64,000 bases of DNA from Hydractinia symbiolongicarpus (GCF_029227915.1 NC_079883.1:9920001-9984000); one strand, 5' to 3'. Positions 39,052 through 53,846 are shown, counted from the stretch's first letter. The notes: generated by a model not told the origin, from the letters alone. Numbers and translations are program-made.

Positions 39052-39603
39052 TTATTTTTTTGCGGTCTTCTTTGCTGCCTTTTTGGGAGTCTTTTTGACC
39101 TTCTTTGCTGCAGGTTTTTTAGCAACAGGCTTCTTTGTGGGTTTCTTAGCTGCTGGTTTCTTAGCCGAGGCTTTCTTTGTGGCAGGCTTCTTTGCTGCTT
39201 TCTTTGGCGTGCTCTTCTTTGCTGGCTTCTTTTTTGGTGTACTTTTCTTTGCAGTAGGCTTCTTTGCCGTTGGCTTTTTTGCTGCGGCCTTTTTCTTAGG
39301 TTTTTCTTTTTTTACCTGACCTAGCTTGAATGATCCAGAAGCACCAGTGCCTTTAGTTTGAATCAAATCGCCTGATGTTACTCCTCGTTTAAGAGCCATT
39401 TTCAGATGATGATCTGAGTTTTCAGCAACTTTGTAATTTGCATGAATATATTTTGTAATAGCTTGGCGAGATGAACCACCGCGTTCCTTTAGGGTAGCGA
39501 TAGCAGCCTTGATCATGTCCACATATTTAGGGTGATCAGCTGTCTTCTTTGCAGCAGGTTTCTTCTTGGGTGCGATTTTCTTTGGAGAAGCTGCTTCACT
39601 CAT
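39052..39603 (-). CDS. H1: Histone H1, unit 7
   Basis: 183 residues from the ATG at 39601-39603. Stem-loop at 39004-39019 (minus). Confidence 0.97.
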   Translation of the reverse strand: MSEAASPKKIAPKKKPAAKKTADHPKYVDMIKAAIATLKERGGSSRQAITKYIHANYKVAENSDHHLKMALKRGVTSGDLIQTKGTGASGSFKLGQVKKEKPKKKAAAKKPTAKKPTAKKSTPKKKPAKKSTPKKAAKKPATKKASAKKPAAKKPTKKPVAKKPAAKKVKKTPKKAAKKTAKK

Positions 39604-40182
39604 TTTTAATGTTTTCTTACAACAATCCAACGATAAACGATGCTTGTTATCACAGTAGAAGTATACTAAACATTACCGTGTAAATGAGATATAATTTAAG
39701 ACGGTGCGAAGTATGCGGACGTAAAAGTACCACTCCCGGGAATTGATTTGGCGCGAAAACAGAAATGTGTGTTTCTGTACATCGTATAATGTCCGTTTTG
39801 GGTGCCGCGACTATGCGAAAGCATGTTAATTTTTATTTGTAGTACGACGCAATAGTCTGCAAGAGAAGCTGCTGGAGTTTGAGGTCTTCAGCATTACATC
39901 TAGTCTGTTAATTTGGGCTTCTTCCGCGCTCGTGTTAGGATTTTCATAAAGCGTTCTTTGGTTTGCGTTGCGTATGTCGGCCTACATCATCGACACGGCC
40001 TGTTTCCGGCTATTAGGAGCAATTCATATATTGGGCACTGCGTTTCGACTTTTTTATTAGACCACAGTAAAAAAATTCACTCACAGAAGTCCCTTTCTTT
40101 CATGGCTACAAACACGAAGAATTCTGTCGTAAGTAAAACGAATGCGCAAGCCAAAATGACGATGGGGCGAAGTCATAAGCAT

Positions 40183-40255
40183 GGCCCTGTGGCCCAATGG
40201 ATAAGGCATCTGACTACGAATCAGGGGATTCCAGGTTCGACTCCTGGCAGGGTCG
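40183..40255 (+). tRNA. tRNA-Arg(ACG): tRNA-Arg(ACG), unit 7 (G1 form)
   Basis: Type B form with an intact acceptor end. Confidence 0.95.
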
Positions 40256-40577
40256 CACTGTCGCATTTCGGCTGCATGGTCTACTGTGTAACGCGCGCGC
40301 ACGTTCTGGCGTAATGCGTTGATAAACGGAATGTACGCAGACATATTGGAAAGTAATATCACGCACTTAGTATCGTCGCCTTTGTTAGCATTCATGTAAG
40401 TTACCATCCACTCGCTACAGTCGCTCTCCATCCTACGGCTAAATCAACAGCCGTGATTTTTACTATGTCGCCGTCCATCCGTACGCGGTGACAGTTGTAA
40501 GCTTTACAGTAACGTGACATGCTCCACAAGCAGTTACGGTGTGTGGACGATGCCTATCATGGCAACGCTTGTTCTTT

Positions 40578-40763
40578 ATCGCTTCTCGGCCTAATGGCTA
40601 AGATCAAGTGTAGTATCTGTTCTTATCAGTTTAATATCTGGTAGGCCATTCTCTGAATGGTCAGTATATTAATCTGATTTTTGGCCTTGGGTCATGGAGG
40701 TGGATTCATTCACGCCGTGACCACGGGTTGCCTTGGTGTTGCACTATTACCGATGGCGGCCCA
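40578..40763 (+). ncRNA. U2: U2 snRNA, unit 7
   Basis: Matches unit 1 U2. Confidence 0.96.
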
Positions 40764-40954
40764 CATAAGCAATAAAAGAATAATAGCAGTCCTCTTTCCG
40801 ACGGCACTCTGCATAGTCTACGGCGGGAACAAAACGCGTACACTGGGGGAGAATACAGCCTATGCCCCGCGACACGGCAGTTTATAACACACTCAAGCCA
40901 CAAGCATTAACAAACTTTGAAGGGTACCCTCATGCTACGGTGCAGTTCCAACTC

Positions 40955-41119
40955 ATACTTACCTGACGGGGAAGTAAAGACTGATCAATGAGGGTTTTCT
41001 TCCAGAGTGAGGCTCTTGCATTGCACTACGCTTGGGCTGACCTCTGCGATTACTGCAAACGTCAGTAACTCGACCGTACAATTTCTGGTAGTGGGGGCCT
41101 GCGTCCGCGCTCGCCCCCT
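40955..41119 (+). ncRNA. U1: U1 snRNA, unit 7
   Basis: Matches unit 1 U1. Confidence 0.96.
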
Positions 41120-41448
41120 CCTTAAGTCAAAATGAATGAGCTTAGAAAAGTTGCGCGGCCAAATGTCGGTGGTGACTTAAACGCTAAGGTAAAACCTCGC
41201 TTGGCTGTTACGAAACGTGATTGCGATATAAGTCCTCGGAAGGCGGCGGAATTTTATTTTATTTGCCATTCCGTCAGGGTTATTGGATGATCGGCAATAG
41301 ATCGAGTTTGTATGCATTTGAAAGCTCTTTTTTCTCGTACTATCACCTGAAAATGTCGTAGGAAAATGTCATAGGAAACACTTTCAACAACCGCCACGTT
41401 CCTTAATTGTTATAACAAGAAATATATCACAGCAAATGAAAATGAAAA

Positions 41449-41566
41449 GCCTACGACACCGGGAGTTCCCAGGCGGTCCCCCATCCAAGTACTATCCCGG
41501 CCCGACGATGCTTAACTTCCGTGATCAGACGAGAACGGGTGTGTTCATCGTGGTATGGCCGTAGAC
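41449..41566 (-). rRNA. 5S: 5S ribosomal RNA, unit 8
   Basis: Gene sequence unchanged; type B flanks. Confidence 0.97.
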
Positions 41567-41763
41567 ATTAGTAGGTGCAAATACGTGCAATTTATTTTGA
41601 CGTTGTGATCAAATTTTTTTATTTAATTTCTTTGAGTTACTTAGGACAAGGCGTATGCATGGATTATCTATTAGACTTTAAGGTTATAGTTTTGTGAAAA
41701 AAACAATGTTTTTTTAAAGATGTGTGGCTATAAAAATAGCCGTTGTTTTCTGAGTGTAGCGGT

Positions 41764-42144
41764 TTACTTCTTCTGTCCTTTGTCGTTCTTCTTTGGGAGT
41801 AAGACAGCTTGAATGTTTGGCAAAACACCACCAGCTGCAATGGTTACACCGCTCAAAAGTTTGTTTAATTCTTCATCATTACGAACAGCCAATTGTAAAT
41901 GTCTTGGAATAATCCTAGCTTTTTTGTTGTCTCTTGCTGCGTTACCAGCCAACTCCAATATCTCAGCAGATAAATATTCCAAGACGGCTGCTAAGTAAAC
42001 TGGTGCTCCAGATCCAATTCGGTTAGCATAGTGCCCTCTACGAAGGAATCTATGCACTCTACCGACTGGAAATTGAAGTCCAGCTCTTGAGGATCTTGTC
42101 TTGGCTTTAGCCTTAGCTTTTCCACCTTTTCCACGTCCAGACAT
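41764..42144 (-). CDS. H2A: Histone H2A, unit 8
   Basis: 126 residues, majority form. Stem-loop at 41726-41741 (minus). Confidence 0.98.
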   Translation of the reverse strand: MSGRGKGGKAKAKAKTRSSRAGLQFPVGRVHRFLRRGHYANRIGSGAPVYLAAVLEYLSAEILELAGNAARDNKKARIIPRHLQLAVRNDEELNKLLSGVTIAAGGVLPNIQAVLLPKKNDKGQKK

Positions 42145-42428
42145 AACTGCGATTTGATTTGTAAGTTAATACAAAAACGTACGAATATTTAACGTAAGTG
42201 TTAACGAAATAAACTTTACTCGTTTTTTCATCATAAAAATAGGATCGAAATCATGTTTTTTTAACCAATCATAATTAAGTATTAAACAAAAGATTTTTTT
42301 TTTAACCAATTAAATTGCGTATCGGCGTTTTCGGATCGAATTCGATCCGATTTTTTTACTTATAAACAAAAAGTTTTGACTTGCAGTTTAATGCTTATTT
42401 ACAAGTTAAGTAGCAAAAATTTTTAACC

Positions 42429-42833
42429 ATGTCTGACGCAGCAGCTAAAGGAGGAAAACAGGCACCTAAAGTAGCCAAGAAAGGTGAAAAAAGAGCCGGC
42501 AAAAAAGGAGGAAAGATTGGTGGAACTGGTGAAAAGAAACGCAAGAGAAAGAGAAAGGAAAGTTATGCTATTTACATCTACAATGTTTTGAAACAAGTTC
42601 ACCCAGATGTCGGAGTTTCAAGCAAAGCTATGAGCATCATGAACTCATTTGTCAACGACATCTTTGAGCGCATTGCTTCCGAAGCTTCGCGTTTGGCTCT
42701 TCAAAACAAAAAGTCGACCATCTCTTCTCGTGAAATTCAAACCGCAGTACGTCTTCTCTTGCCTGGAGAACTTGCAAAACACGCAGTCAGTGAAGGAACA
42801 AAAGCCGTCACAAAATACACAAGCAGCAAGTAA
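42429..42833 (+). CDS. H2B: Histone H2B, unit 8
   Basis: 134 residues, majority form. Stem-loop at 42857-42872. Confidence 0.98.
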   Translation: MSDAAAKGGKQAPKVAKKGEKRAGKKGGKIGGTGEKKRKRKRKESYAIYIYNVLKQVHPDVGVSSKAMSIMNSFVNDIFERIASEASRLALQNKKSTISSREIQTAVRLLLPGELAKHAVSEGTKAVTKYTSSK

Positions 42834-43293
42834 ACCAACGTCTACCAAACACAAACGGTCTTTTTTAAGACCACACATCTTTAAAAAAACATTTACTTGG
42901 CGTCACTACAAGTTAACCGAAGTTAATAAAACTTCTAAATAATGTGCTTAAGAACACTAGCCTACATTTAAAATACTTCCCCATGTGTGTGTGGATTAGC
43001 TTCACTTTTCATACGTATTATTAGCTGTACTTGCAGAAAAGACAAGTACATTGATCCATGTTATTGCTTACATTTAACTTAACCCAGCTTTTCACGGAAA
43101 CACTCCCAGGCAAATTAACCCTACAAAGTATTTCTAAATTTTTTTTGTGTCATATATGACATAGTATCGTATAGCAATAAATGTAACTGTGACAAGACTT
43201 TACACATTGTGTAATTTGGAAGCGTGCACAAAGTAATGTTTTAAAAGATTTGTGGCTATAAAAATAGCCGTTTTTGTTGAGCAATGACAACGC

Positions 43294-43650
<357 letters not shown>

Positions 43651-44126
43651 TTAACAGAATTCAGACAGCTTTAAAAAGAGGCCATAAAATTACCTACTGC
43701 TCGTGGAAACACCCTAATTAACCAATAGAGTTGCGTCATTACAAAATGTTCCGAACATTTTGTACATTTTTTTAAGTAAAACTGTAGTTTTTTTAAAAAT
43801 TCGTGGTCTTAATGTTTCAGTAAGGCAATAAATTTGGCATCGTTGGAATTCGCCAAACCTTCTGCTACTTACTAAAAAAAAAAAGTCAAAAGCTTTTGTG
43901 TATCAGAAGATACAGCCGTTTTCCCGTAGCCAAAAAACACAGATTTTATAAAAATGTTAAAGTAATGAGCGTAATGTCATTATGCAGCCAATCAGAAATT
44001 ACTTTCTTAGCACCAATCAAATGGTTTGTTTTGAACCTTAGCTGTCAATCAATATGAGAAATAAAACTTTGGCGCGATAGTGCATTTTAGACCGTCTTGT
44101 GTATCCGTACTACATCGACTTCTTAA

Positions 44127-44540
<414 letters not shown>

Positions 44541-44901
44541 GCATCTTACCAAACAAAAAACGGCTATTTTTATAGCCACACATCCATAAAAAATATTACG
44601 GCTAGCTTTTTATATCAAACTTTGTCCTGCTTTCTGTTTAAATTTTATGCTACATAAAAATTTTATGCTACATAAAGTTTGACAATGTTAAAAATATGAA
44701 GGGCAAGAAAAGTAAAAGCAAGAAAATAAGAAATTTAAAAACGAAAATACTTAAACTTAGGGAATCTAATCTTAAATTTACTCTTTTTTAACTGTTTAAG
44801 TGACTTAAACAAGTTTAACTTTGTACCAAGATAATGTTTTTTTGTAAATGTGTGGCTATAAAAATAGCCGTTTGTTAATGTAATAGCCAGATACACACAA
44901 A

Positions 44902-45453
44902 TTATTTTTTTGCGGTCTTCTTTGCTGCCTTTTTGGGAGTCTTTTTGACCTTCTTTGCTGCAGGTTTTTTAGCAACAGGCTTCTTTGTGGGTTTCTTAGC
45001 TGCTGGTTTCTTAGCCGAGGCTTTCTTTGTGGCAGGCTTCTTTGCTGCTTTCTTTGGCGTGCTCTTCTTTGCTGGCTTCTTTTTTGGTGTACTTTTCTTT
45101 GCAGTAGGCTTCTTTGCCGTTGGCTTTTTTGCTGCGGCCTTTTTCTTAGGTTTTTCTTTTTTTACCTGACCTAGCTTGAATGATCCAGAAGCACCAGTGC
45201 CTTTAGTTTGAATCAAATCGCCTGATGTTACTCCTCGTTTAAGAGCCATTTTCAGATGATGATCTGAGTTTTCAGCAACTTTGTAATTTGCATGAATATA
45301 TTTTGTAATAGCTTGGCGAGATGAACCACCGCGTTCCTTTAGGGTAGCGATAGCAGCCTTGATCATGTCCACATATTTAGGGTGATCAGCTGTCTTCTTT
45401 GCAGCAGGTTTCTTCTTGGGTGCGATTTTCTTTGGAGAAGCTGCTTCACTCAT
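44902..45453 (-). CDS. H1: Histone H1, unit 8
   Basis: 183 residues from the ATG at 45451-45453. Stem-loop at 44854-44869 (minus). Confidence 0.97.
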   Translation of the reverse strand: MSEAASPKKIAPKKKPAAKKTADHPKYVDMIKAAIATLKERGGSSRQAITKYIHANYKVAENSDHHLKMALKRGVTSGDLIQTKGTGASGSFKLGQVKKEKPKKKAAAKKPTAKKPTAKKSTPKKKPAKKSTPKKAAKKPATKKASAKKPAAKKPTKKPVAKKPAAKKVKKTPKKAAKKTAKK

Positions 45454-46032
45454 TTTTAATGTTTTCTTACAACAATCCAACGATAAACGATGCTTGTTAT
45501 CACAGTAGAAGTATACTAAACATTACCGTGTAAATGAGATATAATTTAAGACGGTGCGAAGTATGCGGACGTAAAAGTACCACTCCCGGGAATTGATTTG
45601 GCGCGAAAACAGAAATGTGTGTTTCTGTACATCGTATAATGTCCGTTTTGGGTGCCGCGACTATGCGAAAGCATGTTAATTTTTATTTGTAGTACGACGC
45701 AATAGTCTGCAAGAGAAGCTGCTGGAGTTTGAGGTCTTCAGCATTACATCTAGTCTGTTAATTTGGGCTTCTTCCGCGCTCGTGTTAGGATTTTCATAAA
45801 GCGTTCTTTGGTTTGCGTTGCGTATGTCGGCCTACATCATCGACACGGCCTGTTTCCGGCTATTAGGAGCAATTCATATATTGGGCACTGCGTTTCGACT
45901 TTTTTATTAGACCACAGTAAAAAAATTCACTCACAGAAGTCCCTTTCTTTCATGGCTACAAACACGAAGAATTCTGTCGTAAGTAAAACGAATGCGCAAG
46001 CCAAAATGACGATGGGGCGAAGTCATAAGCAT

Positions 46033-46105
46033 GGCCCTGTGGCCCAATGGATAAGGCATCTGACTACGAATCAGGGGATTCCAGGTTCGACTCCTGGCAG
46101 GGTCG
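46033..46105 (+). tRNA. tRNA-Arg(ACG): tRNA-Arg(ACG), unit 8 (G1 form)
   Basis: Type B form with an intact acceptor end. Confidence 0.95.
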
Positions 46106-46427
46106 CACTGTCGCATTTCGGCTGCATGGTCTACTGTGTAACGCGCGCGCACGTTCTGGCGTAATGCGTTGATAAACGGAATGTACGCAGACATATTGGA
46201 AAGTAATATCACGCACTTAGTATCGTCGCCTTTGTTAGCATTCATGTAAGTTACCATCCACTCGCTACAGTCGCTCTCCATCCTACGGCTAAATCAACAG
46301 CCGTGATTTTTACTATGTCGCCGTCCATCCGTACGCGGTGACAGTTGTAAGCTTTACAGTAACGTGACATGCTCCACAAGCAGTTACGGTGTGTGGACGA
46401 TGCCTATCATGGCAACGCTTGTTCTTT

Positions 46428-46613
46428 ATCGCTTCTCGGCCTAATGGCTAAGATCAAGTGTAGTATCTGTTCTTATCAGTTTAATATCTGGTAGGCCATT
46501 CTCTGAATGGTCAGTATATTAATCTGATTTTTGGCCTTGGGTCATGGAGGTGGATTCATTCACGCCGTGACCACGGGTTGCCTTGGTGTTGCACTATTAC
46601 CGATGGCGGCCCA
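46428..46613 (+). ncRNA. U2: U2 snRNA, unit 8
   Basis: Matches unit 1 U2. Confidence 0.96.
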
Positions 46614-46805
46614 CATAAGCAATAAAAGAATAATAGCAGTCCTCTTTCCGACGGCACTCTGCATAGTCTACGGCGGGAACAAAACGCGTACAACTGGGGG
46701 AGAATACAGCCTATGCCCCGCGACACGGCAGTTTATAACACACTCAAGCCACAAGCATTAACAAACTTTGAAGGGTACCCTCATGCTACGGTGCAGTTCC
46801 AACTC

Positions 46806-46969
46806 ATACTTACCTGACGGGGAAGTAAAGACTGATCAATGAGGGTTTCTTCCAGAGTGAGGCTCTTGCATTGCACTACGCTTGGGCTGACCTCTGCGAT
46901 TACTGCAAACGTCAGTAACTCGACCGTACAATTTCTGGTAGTGGGGGCCTGCGTCCGCGCTCGCCCCCT
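46806..46969 (+). ncRNA. U1: U1 snRNA, unit 8, one-base deletion
   Basis: 164 nt, one shorter than the other copies. A T is missing from GGTTTT (46844-46848), the 3' arm of the stem that presents the U1-70K loop in stem-loop I, so that stem can form one pair fewer. An extra A about 113 bases upstream of the gene is also private to this copy. Either a mildly defective U1 or a homopolymer error. Confidence 0.93.
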
Positions 46970-47298
46970 CCTTAAGTCAAAATGAATGAGCTTAGAAAAG
47001 TTGCGCGGCCAAATGTCGGTGGTGACTTAAACGCTAAGGTAAAACCTCGCTTGGCTGTTACGAAACGTGATTGCGATATAAGTCCTCGGAAGGCGGCGGA
47101 ATTTTATTTTATTTGCCATTCCGTCAGGGTTATTGGATGATCGGCAATAGATCGAGTTTGTATGCATTTGAAAGCTCTTTTTTCTCGTACTATCACCTGA
47201 AAATGTCGTAGGAAAATGTCATAGGAAACACTTTCAACAACCGCCACGTTCCTTAATTGTTATAACAAGAAATATATCACAGCAAATGAAAATGAAAA

Positions 47299-47416
47299 GC
47301 CTACGACACCGGGAGTTCCCAGGCGGTCCCCCATCCAAGTACTATCCCGGCCCGACGATGCTTAACTTCCGTGATCAGACGAGAACGGGTGTGTTCATCG
47401 TGGTATGGCCGTAGAC
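47299..47416 (-). rRNA. 5S: 5S ribosomal RNA, unit 9
   Basis: Gene sequence unchanged; type B flanks. Confidence 0.97.
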
Positions 47417-47613
47417 ATTAGTAGGTGCAAATACGTGCAATTTATTTTGACGTTGTGATCAAATTTTTTTATTTAATTTCTTTGAGTTACTTAGGACAAG
47501 GCGTATGCATGGATTATCTATTAGACTTTAAGGTTATAGTTTTGTGAAAAAAACAATGTTTTTTTAAAGATGTGTGGCTATAAAAATAGCCGTTGTTTTC
47601 TGAGTGTAGCGGT

Positions 47614-47994
47614 TTACTTCTTCTGTCCTTTGTCGTTCTTCTTTGGGAGTAAGACAGCTTGAATGTTTGGCAAAACACCACCAGCTGCAATGGTTACACC
47701 GCTCAAAAGTTTGTTTAATTCTTCATCATTACGAACAGCCAATTGTAAATGTCTTGGAATAATCCTAGCTTTTTTGTTGTCTCTTGCTGCGTTACCAGCC
47801 AACTCCAATATCTCAGCAGATAAATATTCCAAGACGGCTGCTAAGTAAACTGGTGCTCCAGATCCAATTCGGTTAGCATAGTGCCCTCTACGAAGGAATC
47901 TATGCACTCTACCGACTGGAAATTGAAGTCCAGCTCTTGAGGATCTTGTCTTGGCTTTAGCCTTAGCTTTTCCACCTTTTCCACGTCCAGACAT
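47614..47994 (-). CDS. H2A: Histone H2A, unit 9
   Basis: 126 residues, majority form. Its promoter spacer is three bases shorter than elsewhere. Stem-loop at 47576-47591 (minus). Confidence 0.97.
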   Translation of the reverse strand: MSGRGKGGKAKAKAKTRSSRAGLQFPVGRVHRFLRRGHYANRIGSGAPVYLAAVLEYLSAEILELAGNAARDNKKARIIPRHLQLAVRNDEELNKLLSGVTIAAGGVLPNIQAVLLPKKNDKGQKK

Positions 47995-48275
47995 AACTGC
48001 GATTTGATTTGTAAGTTAATACAAAAACGTACGAATATTTAACGTAAGTGTTAACGAAATAAACTTTACTCGTTTTTTCATCATAAAAATAGGATCGAAA
48101 TCATGTTTTTTTACCAATCATAATTAAGTATTAAACAAAGATTTTTTTTTTAACCAATTAAATTGCGTATCGGCGTTTTCGGATCGAATTCGATCCGATT
48201 TTTTTACTTATAAACAAAAAGTTTTGACTTGCAGTTAATGCTTATTTACAAGTTAAGTAGCAAAAATTTTTAACC

Positions 48276-48683
48276 ATGTCTGACGCAGCAGCTAAAGGAG
48301 GAAAACAGGCACCTAAAGTAGCCAAGAAAGGTGAAAAAAGAGCCGGCAAAAAAGGAGGAAAGATTGGTGGAACTGGTGAAAAGAAACGCAAGAGAAAGAG
48401 AAAGGAAAGTTATGCTATTTACATCTACAATGTTTTGAAACAAGTTCACCCAGATGTCGGAGTTTCAAGCAAAGCTATGAGCATCATGAACTCATTTGTT
48501 GTCAACGACATCTTTGAGCGCATTGCTTCCGAAGCTTCGCGTTTGGCTCTTCAAAACAAAAAGTCGACCATCTCTTCTCGTGAAATTCAAACCGCAGTAC
48601 GTCTTCTCTTGCCTGGAGAACTTGCAAAACACGCAGTCAGTGAAGGAACAAAAGCCGTCACAAAATACACAAGCAGCAAGTAA
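48276..48683 (+). CDS. H2B: Histone H2B, unit 9, with inserted Val
   Basis: 135 residues: a 3-bp duplication turns MNSFVNDIF into [10 protein letters not shown] (extra Val at 76; 48500 region). The insertion falls in the long central helix of the histone fold and would shift its register by one residue, so folding or dimerisation with H2A may suffer. The reading frame otherwise matches the majority form. Upstream, one T is lost from the leader (near 48236) and single A residues are lost next to both CCAAT boxes. Stem-loop at 48707-48722. Confidence 0.94.
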   Translation: MSDAAAKGGKQAPKVAKKGEKRAGKKGGKIGGTGEKKRKRKRKESYAIYIYNVLKQVHPDVGVSSKAMSIMNSFVVNDIFERIASEASRLALQNKKSTISSREIQTAVRLLLPGELAKHAVSEGTKAVTKYTSSK

Positions 48684-49143
48684 ACCAACGTCTACCAAAC
48701 ACAAACGGTCTTTTTTAAGACCACACATCTTTAAAAAAACATTTACTTGGCGTCACTACAAGTTAACCGAAGTTAATAAAACTTCTAAATAATGTGCTTA
48801 AGAACACTAGCCTACATTTAAAATACTTCCCCATGTGTGTGTGGATTAGCTTCACTTTTCATACGTATTATTAGCTGTACTTGCAGAAAAGACAAGTACA
48901 TTGATCCATGTTATTGCTTACATTTAACTTAACCCAGCTTTTCACGGAAACACTCCCAGGCAAATTAACCCTACAAAGTATTTCTAAATTTTTTTTGTGT
49001 CATATATGACATAGTATCGTATAGCAATAAATGTAACTGTGACAAGACTTTACACATTGTGTAATTTGGAAGCGTGCACAAAGTAATGTTTTAAAAGATT
49101 TGTGGCTATAAAAATAGCCGTTTTTGTTGAGCAATGACAACGC

Positions 49144-49500
<357 letters not shown>

Positions 49501-49978
49501 TTAACAGAATTCAGACAGCTTTAAAAAGAGGCCATAAAATTACCTACTGCTCGTGGAAACACCCTAATTAACCAATAGAGTTGCGTCATTACAAAATGTT
49601 CCGAACATTTTGTACATTTTTTTAAGTAAAACTGTAGTTTTTTTAAAAATTCGTGGTCTTAATGTTTCAGTAAGGCAATAAATTTGGCATCGTTGGAATT
49701 CGCCAAACCTTCTGCTACTTACTAAAAAAAAAAAAAGTCAAAAGCTTTTGTGTATCAGAAGATACAGCCGTTTTCCCGTAGCCAAAAAACACAGATTTTA
49801 TAAAAATGTTAAAGTAATGAGCGTAATGTCATTATGCAGCCAATCAGAAATTACTTTCTTAGCACCAATCAAATGGTTTGTTTTGAACCTTAGCTGTCAA
49901 TCAATATGAGAAATAAAACTTTGGCGCGATAGTGCATTTTAGACCGTCTTGTGTATCCGTACTACATCGACTTCTTAA

Positions 49979-50392
<414 letters not shown>

Positions 50393-50753
50393 GCATCTTA
50401 CCAAACAAAAAACGGCTATTTTTATAGCCACACATCCATAAAAAATATTACGGCTAGCTTTTTATATCAAACTTTGTCCTGCTTTCTGTTTAAATTTTAT
50501 GCTACATAAAAATTTTATGCTACATAAAGTTTGACAATGTTAAAAATATGAAGGGCAAGAAAAGTAAAAGCAAGAAAATAAGAAATTTAAAAACGAAAAT
50601 ACTTAAACTTAGGGAATCTAATCTTAAATTTACTCTTTTTTAACTGTTTAAGTGACTTAAACAAGTTTAACTTTGTACCAAGATAATGTTTTTTTGTAAA
50701 TGTGTGGCTATAAAAATAGCCGTTTGTTAATGTAATAGCCAGATACACACAAA

Positions 50754-51305
50754 TTATTTTTTTGCGGTCTTCTTTGCTGCCTTTTTGGGAGTCTTTTTGA
50801 CCTTCTTTGCTGCAGGTTTTTTAGCAACAGGCTTCTTTGTGGGTTTCTTAGCTGCTGGTTTCTTAGCCGAGGCTTTCTTTGTGGCAGGCTTCTTTGCTGC
50901 TTTCTTTGGCGTGCTCTTCTTTGCTGGCTTCTTTTTTGGTGTACTTTTCTTTGCAGTAGGCTTCTTTGCCGTTGGCTTTTTTGCTGCGGCCTTTTTCTTA
51001 GGTTTTTCTTTTTTTACCTGACCTAGCTTGAATGATCCAGAAGCACCAGTGCCTTTAGTTTGAATCAAATCGCCTGATGTTACTCCTCGTTTAAGAGCCA
51101 TTTTCAGATGATGATCTGAGTTTTCAGCAACTTTGTAATTTGCATGAATATATTTTGTAATAGCTTGGCGAGATGAACCACCGCGTTCCTTTAGGGTAGC
51201 GATAGCAGCCTTGATCATGTCCACATATTTAGGGTGATCAGCTGTCTTCTTTGCAGCAGGTTTCTTCTTGGGTGCGATTTTCTTTGGAGAAGCTGCTTCA
51301 CTCAT
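50754..51305 (-). CDS. H1: Histone H1, unit 9
   Basis: 183 residues from the ATG at 51303-51305. Stem-loop at 50706-50721 (minus). Confidence 0.97.
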   Translation of the reverse strand: MSEAASPKKIAPKKKPAAKKTADHPKYVDMIKAAIATLKERGGSSRQAITKYIHANYKVAENSDHHLKMALKRGVTSGDLIQTKGTGASGSFKLGQVKKEKPKKKAAAKKPTAKKPTAKKSTPKKKPAKKSTPKKAAKKPATKKASAKKPAAKKPTKKPVAKKPAAKKVKKTPKKAAKKTAKK

Positions 51306-51884
51306 TTTTAATGTTTTCTTACAACAATCCAACGATAAACGATGCTTGTTATCACAGTAGAAGTATACTAAACATTACCGTGTAAATGAGATATAATTTA
51401 AGACGGTGCGAAGTATGCGGACGTAAAAGTACCACTCCCGGGAATTGATTTGGCGCGAAAACAGAAATGTGTGTTTCTGTACATCGTATAATGTCCGTTT
51501 TGGGTGCCGCGACTATGCGAAAGCATGTTAATTTTTATTTGTAGTACGACGCAATAGTCTGCAAGAGAAGCTGCTGGAGTTTGAGGTCTTCAGCATTACA
51601 TCTAGTCTGTTAATTTGGGCTTCTTCCGCGCTCGTGTTAGGATTTTCATAAAGCGTTCTTTGGTTTGCGTTGCGTATGTCGGCCTACATCATCGACACGG
51701 CCTGTTTCCGGCTATTAGGAGCAATTCATATATTGGGCACTGCGTTTCGACTTTTTTATTAGACCACAGTAAAAAAATTCACTCACAGAAGTCCCTTTCT
51801 TTCATGGCTACAAACACGAAGAATTCTGTCGTAAGTAAAACGAATGCGCAAGCCAAAATGACGATGGGGCGAAGTCATAAGCAT

Positions 51885-51957
51885 GGCCCTGTGGCCCAAT
51901 GGATAAGGCATCTGACTACGAATCAGGGGATTCCAGGTTCGACTCCTGGCAGGGTCG
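51885..51957 (+). tRNA. tRNA-Arg(ACG): tRNA-Arg(ACG), unit 9 (G1 form)
   Basis: Type B form with an intact acceptor end. Confidence 0.95.
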
Positions 51958-52279
51958 CACTGTCGCATTTCGGCTGCATGGTCTACTGTGTAACGCGCGC
52001 GCACGTTCTGGCGTAATGCGTTGATAAACGGAATGTACGCAGACATATTGGAAAGTAATATCACGCACTTAGTATCGTCGCCTTTGTTAGCATTCATGTA
52101 AGTTACCATCCACTCGCTACAGTCGCTCTCCATCCTACGGCTAAATCAACAGCCGTGATTTTTACTATGTCGCCGTCCATCCGTACGCGGTGACAGTTGT
52201 AAGCTTTACAGTAACGTGACATGCTCCACAAGCAGTTACGGTGTGTGGACGATGCCTATCATGGCAACGCTTGTTCTTT

Positions 52280-52465
52280 ATCGCTTCTCGGCCTAATGGC
52301 TAAGATCAAGTGTAGTATCTGTTCTTATCAGTTTAATATCTGGTAGGCCATTCTCTGAATGGTCAGTATATTAATCTGATTTTTGGCCTTGGGTCATGGA
52401 GGTGGATTCATTCACGCCGTGACCACGGGTTGCCTTGGTGTTGCACTATTACCGATGGCGGCCCA
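52280..52465 (+). ncRNA. U2: U2 snRNA, unit 9
   Basis: Matches unit 1 U2. Confidence 0.96.
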
Positions 52466-52656
52466 CATAAGCAATAAAAGAATAATAGCAGTCCTCTTTC
52501 CGACGGCACTCTGCATAGTCTACGGCGGGAACAAAACGCGTACACTGGGGGAGAATACAGCCTATGCCCCGCGACACGGCAGTTTATAACACACTCAAGC
52601 CACAAGCATTAACAAACTTTGAAGGGTACCCTCATGCTACGGTGCAGTTCCAACTC

Positions 52657-52821
52657 ATACTTACCTGACGGGGAAGTAAAGACTGATCAATGAGGGTTTT
52701 CTTCCAGAGTGAGGCTCTTGCATTGCACTACGCTTGGGCTGACCTCTGCGATTACTGCAAACGTCAGTAACTCGACCGTACAATTTCTGGTAGTGGGGGC
52801 CTGCGTCCGCGCTCGCCCCCT
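52657..52821 (+). ncRNA. U1: U1 snRNA, unit 9
   Basis: Matches unit 1 U1, full 165 nt. Confidence 0.96.
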
Positions 52822-53150
52822 CCTTAAGTCAAAATGAATGAGCTTAGAAAAGTTGCGCGGCCAAATGTCGGTGGTGACTTAAACGCTAAGGTAAAACCTC
52901 GCTTGGCTGTTACGAAACGTGATTGCGATATAAGTCCTCGGAAGGCGGCGGAATTTTATTTTATTTGCCATTCCGTCAGGGTTATTGGATGATCGGCAAT
53001 AGATCGAGTTTGTATGCATTTGAAAGCTCTTTTTTCTCGTACTATCACCTGAAAATGTCGTAGGAAAATGTCATAGGAAACACTTTCAACAACCGCCACG
53101 TTCCTTAATTGTTATAACAAGAAATATATCACAGCAAATGAAAATGAAAA

Positions 53151-53268
53151 GCCTACGACACCGGGAGTTCCCAGGCGGTCCCCCATCCAAGTACTATCCC
53201 GGCCCGACGATGCTTAACTTCCGTGATCAGACGAGAACGGGTGTGTTCATCGTGGTATGGCCGTAGAC
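53151..53268 (-). rRNA. 5S: 5S ribosomal RNA, unit 10
   Basis: Gene sequence unchanged; type B flanks. Confidence 0.97.
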
Positions 53269-53465
53269 ATTAGTAGGTGCAAATACGTGCAATTTATTTT
53301 GACGTTGTGATCAAATTTTTTTATTTAATTTCTTTGAGTTACTTAGGACAAGGCGTATGCATGGATTATCTATTAGACTTTAAGGTTATAGTTTTGTGAA
53401 AAAAACAATGTTTTTTTAAAGATGTGTGGCTATAAAAATAGCCGTTGTTTTCTGAGTGTAGCGGT

Positions 53466-53846
53466 TTACTTCTTCTGTCCTTTGTCGTTCTTCTTTGGGA
53501 GTAAGACAGCTTGAATGTTTGGCAAAACACCACCAGCTGCAATGGTTACACCGCTCAAAAGTTTGTTTAATTCTTCATCATTACGAACAGCCAATTGTAA
53601 ATGTCTTGGAATAATCCTAGCTTTTTTGTTGTCTCTTGCTGCGTTACCAGCCAACTCCAATATCTCAGCAGATAAATATTCCAAGACGGCTGCTAAGTAA
53701 ACTGGTGCTCCAGATCCAATTCGGTTAGCATAGTGCCCTCTACGAAGGAATCTATGCACTCTACCGACTGGAAATTGAAGTCCAGCTCTTGAGGATCTTG
53801 TCTTGGCTTTAGCCTTAGCTTTTCCACCTTTTCCACGTCCAGACAT
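53466..53846 (-). CDS. H2A: Histone H2A, unit 10
   Basis: 126 residues, majority form. Stem-loop at 53428-53443 (minus). Confidence 0.98.
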   Translation of the reverse strand: MSGRGKGGKAKAKAKTRSSRAGLQFPVGRVHRFLRRGHYANRIGSGAPVYLAAVLEYLSAEILELAGNAARDNKKARIIPRHLQLAVRNDEELNKLLSGVTIAAGGVLPNIQAVLLPKKNDKGQKK

